In this document: in pieces, positions 37,543 through 50,232 of the stretch | Position numbering within the stretch: position 1 is the first letter of the stretch | Layout: every line of letters begins with the position of its first letter | Origin: Acanthacorydalis orientalis | Lineage: Eukaryota > Arthropoda > Insecta > Megaloptera > Corydalidae | Direction: 5' to 3' | Assembly: GCA_034766995.1 (NCBI GenBank) | Contig: CM068322.1 | Coordinates: 19,843,745-19,907,744 of the forward strand | Length of the DNA stretch: 64,000 nt | Notes under the pieces: model-generated | Seen by the model: the letters and a program-made list of their open reading frames with translations, nothing else | The model's database searches: none | Told to the model about the DNA's origin: nothing | Program-made: the position numbers and the translations under genes

Positions 37543-38539
37543 TATGTCAAAAGTACGGAAGTCGTAGAATACACCATAAATATATACCCATCTTGTGAAT
37601 AATTGCGTTTCTATTTACAATATTTATGTATCATTATTTAAATTATAATTTAAATTAATTAATAAATTTTCTTTATTTTTGCTTATATAGACATTTCTCT
37701 TAAAATGATTTCATTCTATTGAAGCTTTATCTTACATGCACGTTTTTTAAAATCATTTATGTCTTCTTCATTATATTCAGCGTTGAGTCAGAGGAAAAGA
37801 ATTACAATTTCTATTCTTATTAAAGTATATTCTAAATATAATGGAATACATACTTATATAGCATGCATGTACATTTATATAGTTATATGTAAATAATTGA
37901 TTAATAATTATTCATAGATTTTATTTTTAAATCATTTGTCTATACAAAAATATTAAAAATGAGAGAAACCAACAGAAATTGTAAATTAAACAGTGTGTGT
38001 CTAGTCCAATATATCATCAAATGCAATAAGGAAAAAAGAGACACTTTTGAAAATACAATTATAATTGTAAACATTTACCTTGAATTGTTTCAGATTTTAA
38101 AAAAATAAAAAACACTTATATACAAAGTTTTATCATGAATTTATTTACATTTTAATGATGATATTAATTTTATGTATTATACATTTTTCTTTACCAGAGC
38201 AGGTTACTTATCAAAATTAGATCAGTAAAGAAATTAATGTTTTATATGTATAATAACCTAACAAAATAGTATATCATTAAATACTAAACATTAGAGTAGA
38301 ATAAATGTCGAACAAATGTTACAAGAATAATGTAACTTTTGATTAGATAACAAATGCATTCAACCAAATGAATTTCGTATTAAAAACGCATGTTAATTTA
38401 AAAACGAACAAGTATTTCGCCGATACGGAAAACTGCATCTCAAAGGAAATAAAGTAATGTAAATATATTCATTGAGTGAGTATTATGCATGTACTTGAAA
38501 TAGCAAAACAATAAAAGTGATCGTTTTGTAATACAAGTT

Positions 38540-38960
38540 ATTTGATGCTAGACAATAAAATGTCAGATCATCTGTAAACAACGCCTCATTTTCGCAACTT
38601 TTATACGATACCAATCTTTATACAGTGTTTGAGCGGACTGTAAATAAATATGCCAACGGATGTTTGTAAATGATGTGTACGCATTGTAGTATTGTTTTAA
38701 TGTTCCGTCTAATCCAGTTTCGATAAACAGTTTATAACGAATTGCGATTTTATTGTTTAATTGTATTGTTCGCCAATGGATTAAATAAACATGATAGTGC
38801 AAATGAGAGTAAAAGTAATGAACTTCTAGATTGATATAGCGCCGTTTACTTTGTTTAATGGTGCCGACGAGAGAGTAAATTTGTTATTCTAAATGGGTAC
38901 CACTTTACGATTATGCGTGTCTTTTATATGTGAATCAAGAGCATTGAAAAAGTTTACAAG
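38540..38960. other. G+C-richer, low-repeat patch (possible regulatory DNA)
   Basis: Mixed-composition sequence within A+T-rich surroundings, including GGTGCCGACGAGAGAG near 38862 and GCGCCGTTTAC near 38839. A 79-codon minus-strand open frame (38563-38802) has no recognisable domain and no start-context support, so I do not call it a gene. Confidence 0.3.
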
Positions 38961-39300
38961 TGGTAATAAATAGATCAGTCGCACATTAATATTATACAGT
39001 TTTTTAATGAAAAATATAACGATATAGGATTCTGAATTCAGACTTAAAAATAAAAATTAGTTAATCGTAAACATTTATTATTATTCATTATATCTTTTAT
39101 TATACTACTTGATCTATGAACTTTTTTCATGCATTAAGATTGTTGTAATTTAATTATCTGGTTTTTAATATTAATAATTTTCTTTTCTTTTTGTAAAACA
39201 CACTTCTTTTCCGATTTAAAATTAAAAATAGAATTGTGTATTAAAGAAAATTTGTTGGGATTTTTAAATGAATTAATTGTTATGACTACATAATAACTGT

Positions 39301-39425
39301 CATAAATGAATTTTTATTTCTCCAAATTATTTTTTTTTGATCAGAATGATTAATAATCAATTATTGAATGTTTTCATCATATTTTTTTGTGGTATTTGGA
39401 AAGTAAAAATTCATTTGTGAAACTG
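39301..39425. repeat. F1 foldback MITE-like family, short copy (39.3 kb)
   Basis: About 120 bp. Left CATAAATGAATTTTTATTTC and right (minus strand) CACAAATGAATTTTTACTTT form terminal inverted repeats. The inner AAAACATTCAATAATTGATT and AATCATTCTGATC are the family's core. This copy lacks the unique interior. Confidence 0.55.
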
Positions 39426-39429
39426 GTTT

Positions 39430-40280
39430 AATGATTGTGTGAAAAAATTAAATTTTAACAGCATTTATAATTAAGAGAAGAAAAATATTTTTAAAAATAT
39501 TGTACAAAAGAACTTGAAAAAATGTAAAACGAGTGCAGAAATGTAAAATGTCCATTTATCAAACCTAATGAGATTTGATGAATGGAGAATAAAAATAGAG
39601 TAGTAAAAAGATTAATTATTTTTTTAATAATAATATATTACACTGAAAAAAGTCTGTGTTATACTGAAAAAATCTGACTTTTCAAATGTTTACATATAAA
39701 GAATCGATCCAGAAATGAAATTGATCCGATTAGAATTCAAGCAGAATATTTATTTTAAGTTGAAAATTTATTGTCATTCAGATGTTCTCTTTGGTTGTTT
39801 TTCTTTTTTGCTCTTATAAAGAAGTATTTGTAAGAAAATATTTGTACCATAATAAGAAGCTAATATTTAGTATAGGGCTGAGTTAGCGTGTTTTTCTCAT
39901 GAAAAAAATGTCATGGTTTCCGTAATAACAAATATATTTAAAAGTTTAATTATTGAATATTCATTTCAATTTAAATAAATTGTTAAGTGTTTTTACTTGG
40001 ATCCTATCAATAAAATTATATTTATTCTTAATAAAAATGAGAATTTAGTATAAATTCATTATTATTCTACTGTTGCATAACATATAACTATTTGGATTAC
40101 TCAGAAAATATAAATATATACATCTTGTTTATACGATCTAATGCATTGTTGTCACATTTGATTGATTTAATACATGAATCATTTTGATATACGAATATGT
40201 TTACTCCATTACTGCATATCTTAATATAAATGTCCATGAATATCTGCATTTTCATCATTTATTGTCTTTTTTTATCATAC

Positions 40281-40311
<31 letters not shown>

Positions 40312-40564
40312 ACAGTATATAATGAATTTAACATTATTTAATATAAATAATTTAAGTTAAAGCGATTAAGAAGAAGTAATGTAAGCTATATTCATTTTTA
40401 ATATAATTTTAAACTGGCTCAGAATCCGTATTCAAAGTATTTATAGAGTTTGGTTTAAAGTTTTAAATAATATAAAATTATTTAAATGATAAATAAAATA
40501 TTATAAAATTATTTTTTGTTTAATTAATGAATAGTTTTCTTCTGTATTTGCTTGTTGCTAACAC

Positions 40565-40643
<79 letters not shown>

Positions 40644-41937
40644 TGTATCTGTGCAAATTTCAAAATACAATAATATTTACCAATAATTTAAATATTTTAA
40701 TAACACTTTTCAGTAATGGAATTAATTGTTTAGTTTAATATAAAAAGGTAAAAAAGATATATTAAATTCTAGTTATTAAGAATACGTTCAACAACTGACA
40801 AACAATAGAATCCATTAGATGTAAAATAAACTAACAAATATATATATATATATATATATTTAAATAGAAACGAACATGGAATAAAAAATACATATTTACA
40901 CAAATCTTAAATTTGCTTTAAATTCAGGACTTGTGCTATAGTGACTTATGTTGTCATTTTATCAAAATACATTCCGACAGAAAGTAAATATGAATAGTAA
41001 AAGTACATTGACACAGGAAAACAGAACAGAATATTTTTTTATTGATATTATCAATAATTTGCTGTGAAGTATTTTTCTGTCTGAATTAATGTTCAGTTTT
41101 GGTAACTGTGATAAATTTTTGTTGATTTTGCGGTTTTGATATTATTTATTACACTAGAATACTTATTTTTTATTATCATTTCAGACACTAATTTTTGTTA
41201 TCATGTTTTTGCGTCTTCATTTTTTGTAAGTTGAATGTTACGAAGTTATGTCTTGTGACTATCTTTTGATAATTTATTTTTTCTCAGAACTGCGTTCTTT
41301 TTCTCAATGTTATTTTTAGTTTCATTGAAAATTTCAGGTCAATTTTTTTCCATGATGGTATTTCTATCCGTTGATAGGTATTTATCTATTGATAGGTGTA
41401 TTGCATTTTTCTTTGTTTTCAATAAAATATTTATTAGAAATTATTTTTTTCGTGATTAGCAATAACATGGAACGAAATTGATTGTAGAGTACATTTTTTT
41501 TACAAATGAAAACAATGTTGCATTAAGACAGATATCAAAAGTTGAACTTCTTCTCATTTTAAGAATGTTTCAATTAAAACACCTATTAAATTTATAATTT
41601 TTTTGATAAAATATTTAATTGAATTTGAAATATTTTTGCTTAAAAAATGAAATGTAAGTTGGGAATTATGTAGAAAAAACAATGATATTAGTTTAGTTGT
41701 AAAATTATTAATATTCATTATAACGATCGTTAAATTACTTATTGAATGTCTCCGATCTATTTATAAATATGAATTAAAACAAAATATACTTACTAATAAT
41801 CATTAATGTATTATTTCGATAACAACATGTTTCTTATTTATTCATTTAAATAAGAACAAAGGATTTAATATTTAAACCAATAAGAACATGAAATAAAGTG
41901 CCTTTGTGAAAATATTTTCATTTTTTAAGAAACTATA

Positions 41938-42007
<70 letters not shown>

Positions 42008-42039
42008 CATACATACATATATGCATACAAACATACATA

Positions 42040-42100
<61 letters not shown>
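39430..42100. other. A+T-rich intergenic DNA
   Basis: (TA)n at 40281-40308, 40568-40641, 40839-40859 and 41934-42101. A T/TG-rich strand-asymmetric stretch runs at about 41040-41460. No coding evidence. Confidence 0.5.
40568..40641. repeat. (TA)n microsatellite
   Basis: Uninterrupted TA run of about 74 bp. Confidence 0.98.

Positions 42101-42101
<1 letters not shown>
41934..42101. repeat. Compound (TA)n / (CATA)n microsatellite
   Basis: TA blocks separated by CATACATACATA-type units (about 42000-42040). About 165 bp in all, architecturally like the array at 6.85-7.0 kb. Confidence 0.97.
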
Positions 42102-42121
42102 CAAGAACGATAATATAAGCT

Positions 42122-42345
42122 TTTCTGATCCCAGTACATGTCAAGATGTCGAGTTAATTTACTTGTCTTTTTATCACTTAACGTATTTGATGTGAATATT
42201 GCAGTACACCGTCTTAAATCGCTCAACAACATAGTATACCAATACCTCTACAACAGAGTATTTGTATGTTTTGTAAAAATGAGCCAGAGAATCTTGATAA
42301 CGATTAATCAACAGGTTTCCAATACGTTGACTGTGATTTTTTGAA
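42122..42345 (-). pseudogene. Possible decayed BED-type zinc-finger fragment (hAT-like)
   Basis: Minus strand, 42232 downward: a short open frame includes [22 protein letters not shown] and YWDQK. The spacing recalls the hAT/ZBED zinc finger (C-x2-C ... L(S/N)..(L/M)KPSKL.RHL..KHP). The second Cys and the final His are missing, and the frame runs straight into a (TA)n array. Weak; it may be chance similarity. Confidence 0.25.
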
Positions 42346-42884
42346 TACTCTTTTAAAGAAAGGTTTCCTTTTATTTTTACAAGTAATTTGATTTACTAAC
42401 TGGTATAGAAATTTTATTAATTTTCATGTTTTAAAACGAATCTAATAAAATGAATTAAAAACGAATTGAAATAAGTTATTTAAAAGCAAAAAAACATTTT
42501 TTTAATTATACTTGTTTGCGAACCATTAAATATGTATAGTATAAACTTGAAATTGTAGAAAGCACAGTAGTTCGTTAATGTTATTACATTTGACCTTTTG
42601 AAACATAAAATAAAACCAGGAAATTATATATATATATATATGTATGTATATATTGCATATGCTCGTATAAGTAAATTAAAATAAATAAAATTATTTTTTT
42701 ACTTTAATGCATTATTAAGGAAAGTTATGTTATAAATATTTTGTGAGTTCAATTATAAAATTTATTTTGATTTAAACACTTATTCTTTGTTTAAAATTTT
42801 ATAATTAAACAATTATTATGTTTTCTTAAATAATGATTAATATTATTGGAGATTTTTATTTTATAAAAGAATTTATTTTTTTTA

Positions 42885-42970
42885 GTATAAAATGCTTTCT
42901 CGTCGGTTATTAAAAAAATCATTTTTAAATGTGAATCTAGCTACAATACCTAAACTATATTGTAAGATAT
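42885..42970 (-). repeat. F1 family outer-arm fragment (42.9 kb)
   Basis: The segment before TATATTGTAAGA resembles the outer right tip of the 36.2 kb copy (TTTATTTGTGATAATGATCT then CAAAATTATATTGTGAG) at moderate identity. No core is retained. Confidence 0.3.
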
Positions 42971-42974
42971 ATTT

Positions 42975-45900
42975 TTTACTTCGTTCAAGATTGATTTAAA
43001 ATATTTGTATTATTAATAGATAATTCTTTTTTTATAAAAAAATTTCATGATTTATTCGAATGAAAATATGAATGAGAGGAATAAAAAATACTTTATTATA
43101 TTTTAGATTATATCATCTAATAATTATATTTTTGTACGTTTGAGTAATATATAAAATTAACAATCTTGTTTAGTAACATAATAATTTGTACATGTCTTTT
43201 ATTTTGTATCTCTTATAAAATAACAAAATAATTTTTTGAAGTAAACATATTTCTCTACGAAAAAAGATAAATTTATTTGAAGAGTATGTAAATGATCATA
43301 TATTTTTTCCCATTTAAATATAATTACAATAATGGTAAATAAAGGATATAAATTCGAATAATACATTCATAAGCCATTAGTATAATATAAATAGAAGTAT
43401 AATTTGGAATTGAATTTAAAATTGTCATTTAGAGAATAAATTAATACATGAAATATTTAGTAATGAATATCATTTTATAACATAAAATATAAAACGATTT
43501 TTATACCTCAAATAAAATATTATTCAATCAAACACATAAATATATATCCTTGTATAGTTAAATATTAATTGTACAAAAATATGTATATATTTCTATAATG
43601 TTTTCTTTTAAAATATAAAAAATATTTATCTTTAATTCAAGTTATAATAATAAAAAAAAATTAAATTCTATTTTTTATTTTTTAAATTAAAAATTCATAT
43701 TTTTTATTGTTTATAGAAAAGATTAAGTTTGTACCTGTATAATATAGTATTTTTTTATTATTTTGAATTAGTACTTTATTTAAATCACGAAATTGTACTA
43801 AAACAACAATTTCATATATTGTTTTCCATTTTTCTATATCTAAATATAGGATTTAATTATTAATATATATGTGAAAAAATATTTTTGATTAACTATTCCT
43901 TTTTTTATATTCAAAATTTGTTTAAATATATTATGAGATAATAAATATTATAAAGAAAATTTCTATTGCTAGAATATATTAAATTTTTGTTTTAATTTAT
44001 ATGATAGGGTGTATTTAGAGATCATTAAATCGTTGTAAATTTATTAAAATTTTATATTCAATTATTTAGTATTAGTAACCAAAATTAAATCGTTTCACTA
44101 TTTTCTACACGCAATATGATTAAAAATAATGAGTTTTCTGAAAAAGGCGACCAATAACATTTGTTTAAATGAATACTTAAGTAATATTTTTTTCAGGTCT
44201 ACTCGATTTAACTAGAAAGACATATTTTTTATTGAAACTTTTTCTTAATGTATAATTTGAGAAGAAAAAACATCACGCTTCAAGTAGAAATAAAATTACA
44301 TTTCTTTACTACACAACAATATTTTTGTTTGTAATTTTTAAACAAGTCGATTACAGAGCCAATTATTTTAATAATAAGTAAGGCCATTTATTTTCAATCA
44401 TAATTGGTGAAACAAAAAAGGGACTAACGCACTGTTATTGTTTTTAATCGACTTCATATTGACGAGTTTTATTCTGCTATAATAGTACGTGTCCTATTCT
44501 ATTCGTTTTTACATAATTCCTCATATATCCCACGATTTTTTCGTGGACGATGATTGAGATAATGTAATTTACAGATAATTACTACCGGTTTGTACTTTTT
44601 AAAGATTTTTTTCAAATGACACTGTTATTACTATTAAAAGCAACAGCTTGTTATTTACCTCAAGGTTTACTTTTAATATAATGGACCTAATGTGAAATAA
44701 AGTTCATTGTGCATATTCATTTTCGTTTCCTCATTATATTAAAAATGTGTAATATATTTCAAACATATATATTGTAAGAAATTTATATTTAACATTATTG
44801 TATTTAAGGTGTTTTTGGTTTATTTTTATTCATATCATTAACTATATATTTTTAAAAAATACGAAAATATATAAAAATATTTAGAAATTTCTTTATACTA
44901 AAAGAAGTCAAATTTAATTTAAATATCTACAAATAAAAATATATATATTTGTGCAGTAGAAATGAAAATAAAAGTGCAATGTTAATTTATATTGTTTGTT
45001 TCATTTTCATTTTATTTAAAAAATTAACTTAGTTGCTTATTTGGAAATTTAATTATACAATTAAATATCAGTTGAATAAATCTGTATAAATTACTAGATA
45101 TAACAATATATTCAAATTTATTATCAAAAATACAATAGAAGTTTTTTTTAAAAAAACAATATTCATTTTTCATCAACCACATCCATTTGATACACGAATT
45201 AAATATAAACCATATTACGTCCTTTCAAATGAACTTTAAATTTACAAGTTCTCTCACAATCAACTAGTTACGTTTTAATTACACGCTGTAACATTCAACG
45301 TTAAAATGTTTTGTTGAAAATATTCATCATAATTAAATTGCATGCAACAAGTGCTTTTCATGAAAATAAAACATATTATGTTAAATCCTCCTGCAGTACT
45401 GAAATTAACAGGTGGAACTTTCATTTTTTGAGCTTGGATCACGGGGAATGTATTTAACTTGCAAATATTTTCTCGGGCAAATGCATAAAACAATAAATGC
45501 AGATAGTTAAATTATACGTTAGGTTTTTTTTCAATTATATATATATATATATATATATATAATCTGTAAAGTAAATTATATTGATGACAAGTTATTGATT
45601 TTATATGTTATGGTATATAGCATAGTTTCTTAAAAGAAAGTAATTAATTTTAAGTTAGAACATCAAATTAAATATTTAAAGATATTTTTTTTTGATATTT
45701 TAATAATATAAAAATTTAATATCAATTTTAATTTCAAACAGTTGTAATCCGTGTTTTAAATTCTTTTATCGGTTTTCGAATTATACACTTATCATTTTTA
45801 TGACAAATTTCGATAGTTTATCATCATCTGATAGAATGCGTATATCGGATTTATTTGAACAAGATTAATACGATTGAGTTCCAGCGTATTTAAACTTGAC

Positions 45901-46495
45901 AAATAACAAGCATTTAATTCAAACCTCGTACATCAGAATTTATAAATAAACGAGACAGATGATCAATCACTATTGCTTTCAAAACTTTTGATGAGGTATC
46001 AGAAACAAATGAACTAGTAAAACTTCATGGTCTAAGGTGTTAAATAGCTTCTTGATTATCTTATCTTCAACTACAATCAACAGGTAACATCGTTGCAACA
46101 TTGAAAATTTTAACATTGCTGCAACTAACTTATCTTTATTTGGATATGTTTGAAAGTTACGTAAGACTATGTGCATAAAAACATGAATTGGTACTGGATG
46201 CATAAATATATCGAATTTAACATATTTAATTTTTCACTAATAAAAAGATTATCTTGTCGAAAGTTTTCGAAAAATTATTTATTATCAATCAATCATTTTT
46301 TTTATGAAATTTTAAATGCAGTATGAAATAAACGGTAGATTTAAAGTCCAATTATACTCGTATTTTTTTATAACTAGTTTAAGAAAAAATACATCAATTT
46401 TAATAATTAGATATTAAAAAAATCTGAATTTTTACATACATACATTTCTGCATATATTATATATATATATATAAATAAAAATAATTCTTTTAAAA
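42975..46495. other. A+T-rich intergenic DNA
   Basis: Nothing recognised apart from short (TA)n runs (about 45537-45560 and 46457-46472) and a small CCACGA-TTTTT-TCGTGG hairpin near 44529-44546. Minus-strand open frames at 45275-45493 and 45979-46203 have no recognisable domains. Confidence 0.5.
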
Positions 46496-46497
46496 TA

Positions 46498-47070
46498 TTA
46501 CGTGTAAAAATTAATTCACTGCCTTTTTAATAGAAAATGAATTTTAACGGAAAAATTGAATACATTTCAATCCTCAAAATATTCTCTATTATTTGATATA
46601 ACTTTGCTACATCTGTCGGATAACTAAACCAGCCCTTGTCGAAAATGAGATATCGGCTTTAAGTCGATGAAGTCGTAACATATTTTCGGACCTCTTTCAT
46701 TATTTTAGTATTTTTTTTACATGTTTTATGCGTCACAACACCTTTCCCGAAAGCCGACAATCATTTTCGTGGATTTGGCAGCATTTTTTTAAACTGGAAT
46801 GAAAAAATTCTGGAATGTAATGCGTCATTTCGGATGCCATCATGTTCACTAGTGTTTTATGAGGTTATAACAATTTCTTGACCAAGATATATATATATAT
46901 ATATATATAAATATATATATATATTTACATACATATATATATATATAAATAATGTTTTTAAATATTAAGGTTGGTACTTCAAAATCCTAATACGACGAGA
47001 AAATATTTTAATTTAAAACAGAGTATTGATCGATGCAATATAAAGGAACAGAATTAATTTTTACACTTAA
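46498..47070 (-). mobile_element. Internally deleted mariner (MITE-like), copy B, both ends intact
   Basis: About 573 bp. Terminal repeats: TTACGTGTAAAAATTAATTC at the left (46498) and, on the minus strand from 47070, TTAAGTGTAAAAATTAATTC. Minus-strand pseudo-coding 46843-46567: an N-terminal remnant (NAAKSTKMIVGFRERCCDA), then a jump to the C-terminus, which in one frame reads LSDRCSKVISNNREYFED followed by TGA 46567-46569. A (TA)n expansion (46887-46945) sits inside the 5' leader. Same deletion structure as copies A and C. Confidence 0.82.
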
Positions 47071-47104
47071 TTCATGTATATTTTTATATTTGTAACTCAG
47101 TTCA

Positions 47105-47240
47105 CACATTTTTCTGATAATTTTCATAATTTTTGATTATCTGAGTGTCTATTCTCCATTACTAGTCCTAGCACGCATGTTATTTTCATGATATGACACA
47201 TTCAGATGGTCTAAAAGAATGGACGCCAGTAGAAAAACTT
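47105..47240. repeat. F2 foldback MITE-like family, left arm (47.1 kb)
   Basis: TTTTTGATTATCTGAGTGTC, TATTCTCCATTACTAGT, CTAGCACGCATGTTATTTTC match the F2 left arm; a short CATTCAGATGG remnant stands in for the right arm. It lies 35 bp beyond mariner copy B. Confidence 0.45.
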
Positions 47241-48185
47241 TTAAATTATATACTATAAAATTTCATAGTTAAATCTTTTATAACATAAATGATCATTACA
47301 AAAAAAATACCTTATTTTTAAGTAAAAAAATAATAGAAATAATGTATATTAGAATTTAATTATTTTATTTAGAGAATTATACTTTTTATAACGAACAATT
47401 TAATGATATAAATCCTAGTATGTAAATAAATTAAGCCCAACTGTTATATAGTATTTATATTACCTTTGAATATATGTTCTATCTAAAGGTTTCGTATCTT
47501 TGAAAAAATGTAATGATAAAAAATTTCAAATTCAATTGCTAAAGTGAAATAAGTGGAGTGAAGTTATTAAAGGACTTGGATGAAAATATTAATAACTTCG
47601 ACTCATATATTTAAATAATTTATGGGGTATTCAGTTTGTCAGGAATTTAATCTAAATAATTAGTAACTCTTCTTTTTTTTATTAAAATAAAGGTTATGTG
47701 TCTAAAAAGTAAATTAAGGTATTATAAAAGTCGGATAGGAGAATGTTCAACTTTTATAGAAGCTCTCATGCATACAACAAAGTAATTAAATACTACTTTA
47801 TAAAATAATATTTTTACCTGATAAAATAAAGTATCTACACTTAAATTGATTTCGGGTTATATGAACAATTCTGTTTGAGAGCTATTCAAGTTTTTTAAAA
47901 AAAGCATTCTGATATTCTCGTACTGATTTTTTATATACTTCTGTTAATAATTTTCTTATGTTTAGTCGTAGGTTTAGATATAAGAAAAATATACAAAAAG
48001 TATTCTTAAAAATAATATAATATAAAAATAATTCATAAAAAAATAATTCGGAAAACATACTAATAAAGAATATTTTTTTTATTTCTTTAAAATATAGTTA
48101 TGATAAAAAAATTTAAGTTGAAAATATGCTGCCAATATTGTGTTGGTATGTCGGATTGAAATGACAACTTTAACAGATGTGTCAT

Positions 48186-48199
48186 TTATATATACATAC

Positions 48200-48259
<60 letters not shown>

Positions 48260-48277
48260 GAGTATATATATATATAG
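48186..48277. repeat. (TA)n microsatellite, interrupted
   Basis: TA array of about 90 bp with TACATA, AAATA and CGAG interruptions. Confidence 0.96.
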
Positions 48278-48467
48278 TATTCAGAATGATTCAACTTAGT
48301 CTTCAATACGAAAGTATTAAAAAAAAAACACAAAAATCAAAAAAAACATGTTATCCCCCATTTAGTATTCTAGTATTGAATTGAACTAAAATAATAAATA
48401 AAAAATAATATGACTTTTCTTATCCCCTTTCCACTATTTAATAATTACATGTCGAAGCCTAAATGAA

Positions 48468-48509
<42 letters not shown>

Positions 48510-48525
48510 ATTTATAATTATATCT

Positions 48526-48571
<46 letters not shown>

Positions 48572-48910
48572 AGTGACAAAATAATTATTATTTTTTTGTA
48601 ACGGCTTGTATTTTTATTAAACATAATTTCAATTCGGATGCTAGTTTTAATAGGTGAAGAAAATCATCATTTTAGATAACTAGCGACTATAAATAAAACT
48701 ATAAAAAATTCTTACTAATTATTATTATCAGAAATCCCTAATTTGTTACTTGTAAAATAAAAACTTGACTTTTGTTGACATTGATTTAACCTATCTTTAT
48801 TTATATATATTATAACCAGTTTAGTAAAAAATATTTTACTAAAAGAAAATAAATTTATTTCGAGTTTTAGCATTTTAAATTAATTAACTAATATTTATCC
48901 TTCTATGGAC

Positions 48911-48925
48911 ACACATACACACAAT

Positions 48926-48969
<44 letters not shown>
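48911..48969. repeat. (CA)n(TA)n compound microsatellite
   Basis: About 35 bp of mostly CA repeats leading into about 25 bp of TA. Confidence 0.96.
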
Positions 48970-49149
48970 TAATTTGTATTAAAAAATATTTTTTAACGAA
49001 ACGTTTTGTTATCGTTAAAAAGAATAAACAGAAAACTAAATCTATCTGCTTTCAATTAAAATGAAAATAGTTAACATAATCAAATGTATAATTAAAATAA
49101 TTATTTACGAAAATAAATACCTATTTTTGTTAAATTTAGTTCAATTATA

Positions 49150-49690
49150 ATCTTTACTGATTTGATATCGTGACACTTACAACGTTTTAGTTTTATCGTT
49201 GCGTGCGTTTAGTTGTAGCAACGATACTTTATTGCTTCGGCTGCTCTTTTATGTTTTCCATACGATCTCTCAATGAGCCTTTATCGTTGTAAATTCCTTC
49301 TTATATATCTATCATCCAGTGATTTTTACAAAGTCGTCGCTGAAAATAAACGTGCATTTGAAAAATTCATTATAATAAAAACTCTGAACGATTTTTATAC
49401 AGAAAACAGCCAATAAAATTTCATTCGTTTCGTTTTCCCACCAACCGGCTGACTAACATTACACTGAACAACGGATACAAGATCAAGATTCATCTGCCGG
49501 CGTGCCTATGATAATCACTTTCTCTTTCTATTGCCAATGACACTTAAGTCGATCCTCTGCGTCCTACACACAGATTTGCGTATAAGTCGCGTACGAAATG
49601 CATACTCTTCTCAGGTGTGTAAGTCTATCTATGTATGTACGTACACTCTCAAAGAGATTTTTACATATGTGTGGTCACAAAAGGTTGTCT
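49150..49690 (+). promoter_or_regulatory. G+C-richer region upstream of a candidate promoter
   Basis: About 540 bp, much less A+T-rich than the surroundings and nearly free of simple repeats, with many CG dinucleotides. It lies directly upstream of the TATA/initiator pair, the expected position for proximal regulatory DNA. Function is inferred from composition and position only. Confidence 0.4.
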
Positions 49691-49693
49691 GCT

Positions 49694-49732
49694 TATAAAA
49701 ACAACTGTTGTGATGATACCACTTTAGTTTAG
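49694..49732 (+). promoter_or_regulatory. Candidate TATA-box core promoter
   Basis: TATAAAA at 49694-49700, and TTAGTTT (fits the YYANWYY initiator) at 49724-49730. The initiator A at 49726 is 32 bp downstream of the TATA start, the canonical spacing for animal TATA promoters. It is followed by about 70 bp of leader and a strong-context ATG. Confidence 0.45.
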
Positions 49733-49796
49733 CAAAACTATTGCAAGCATGGTGTACTGAATGTTGTTTTAGTTTCGTTAAGTTACGACACAAACC

Positions 49797-49823
49797 ATGG
49801 ACTTCAGAATGATGTTGTGCATG
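49797..49823 (+). CDS. Candidate first coding exon (9 codons) of an unidentified gene
   Basis: ATG at 49797 in the context CAAACCATGG (good Kozak match). It encodes MDFRMMLCM and ends exactly at a strong GTGAGT donor (49824-49829), giving a phase-0 intron. Short first coding exons that begin a hydrophobic signal peptide are common in secreted-protein genes of insects (cuticle proteins, neuropeptides), so this is a plausible gene start. Two tiny upstream frames (ATG at about 49749 and 49761) precede it. No acceptor-bounded second exon was recognised in the 14 kb downstream, so the product is unknown and the call is provisional. Confidence 0.35.
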
Positions 49824-50178
49824 GTGAGTCCCAGTTGAAATCTTTCTACATGCATGCGTACCATTTTTCATACGATATGTCTGTTCGTATAGCTACAGCT
49901 TTTTCTGTGTTCAATGTGTGTCGCTGGTGCGAATCCGCGCGTTTTCAAAAGCTCGCGCATACAATACAATACATGAATGTTAATTTATTCGTACGAGTTC
50001 TAGTTTATTTTTTATATTTTAGTACAGTTCTCTAATGATATTATTTCGAATTATATTATTTTATTATTTAAAGAAGAGGAAGTAATTTGTCTAGAAATGT
50101 CTTGTTATATGTTTTATTTATATTTCGTTTAATTTATTTTTTATATAAAATGAATTTTGTAATAAACGTGATAGCTAA

Positions 50179-50179
<1 letters not shown>

Positions 50180-50231
<52 letters not shown>
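50180..50231. repeat. (TA)n microsatellite
   Basis: TA run of about 52 bp. Confidence 0.98.

Positions 50232-50232
<1 letters not shown>

Larger units (their letters stand above)
36415..38535. other. A+T-rich intergenic DNA
   Basis: (TA)n at 36938-37014 and 37479-37539. No gene recognised. Confidence 0.55.
47245..49150. other. A+T-rich intergenic DNA with several microsatellites
   Basis: (TA)n at 48186-48277 (with CATA and CGAG interruptions), 48473-48501, 48531-48567 and a (CA)n(TA)n at 48911-48969. No gene recognised. Confidence 0.55.

Noticed and set aside
38563..38802. 79-codon minus-strand open frame
   Set aside because: No recognisable domain, signal peptide or splice context. The length is not remarkable for this patch of less A+T-rich DNA.
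49629..49871. 80-codon minus-strand open frame overlapping the candidate promoter
   Set aside because: The composition follows the G+C-richer plus-strand region. It has no domain match and runs opposite to a better-supported promoter and exon arrangement.
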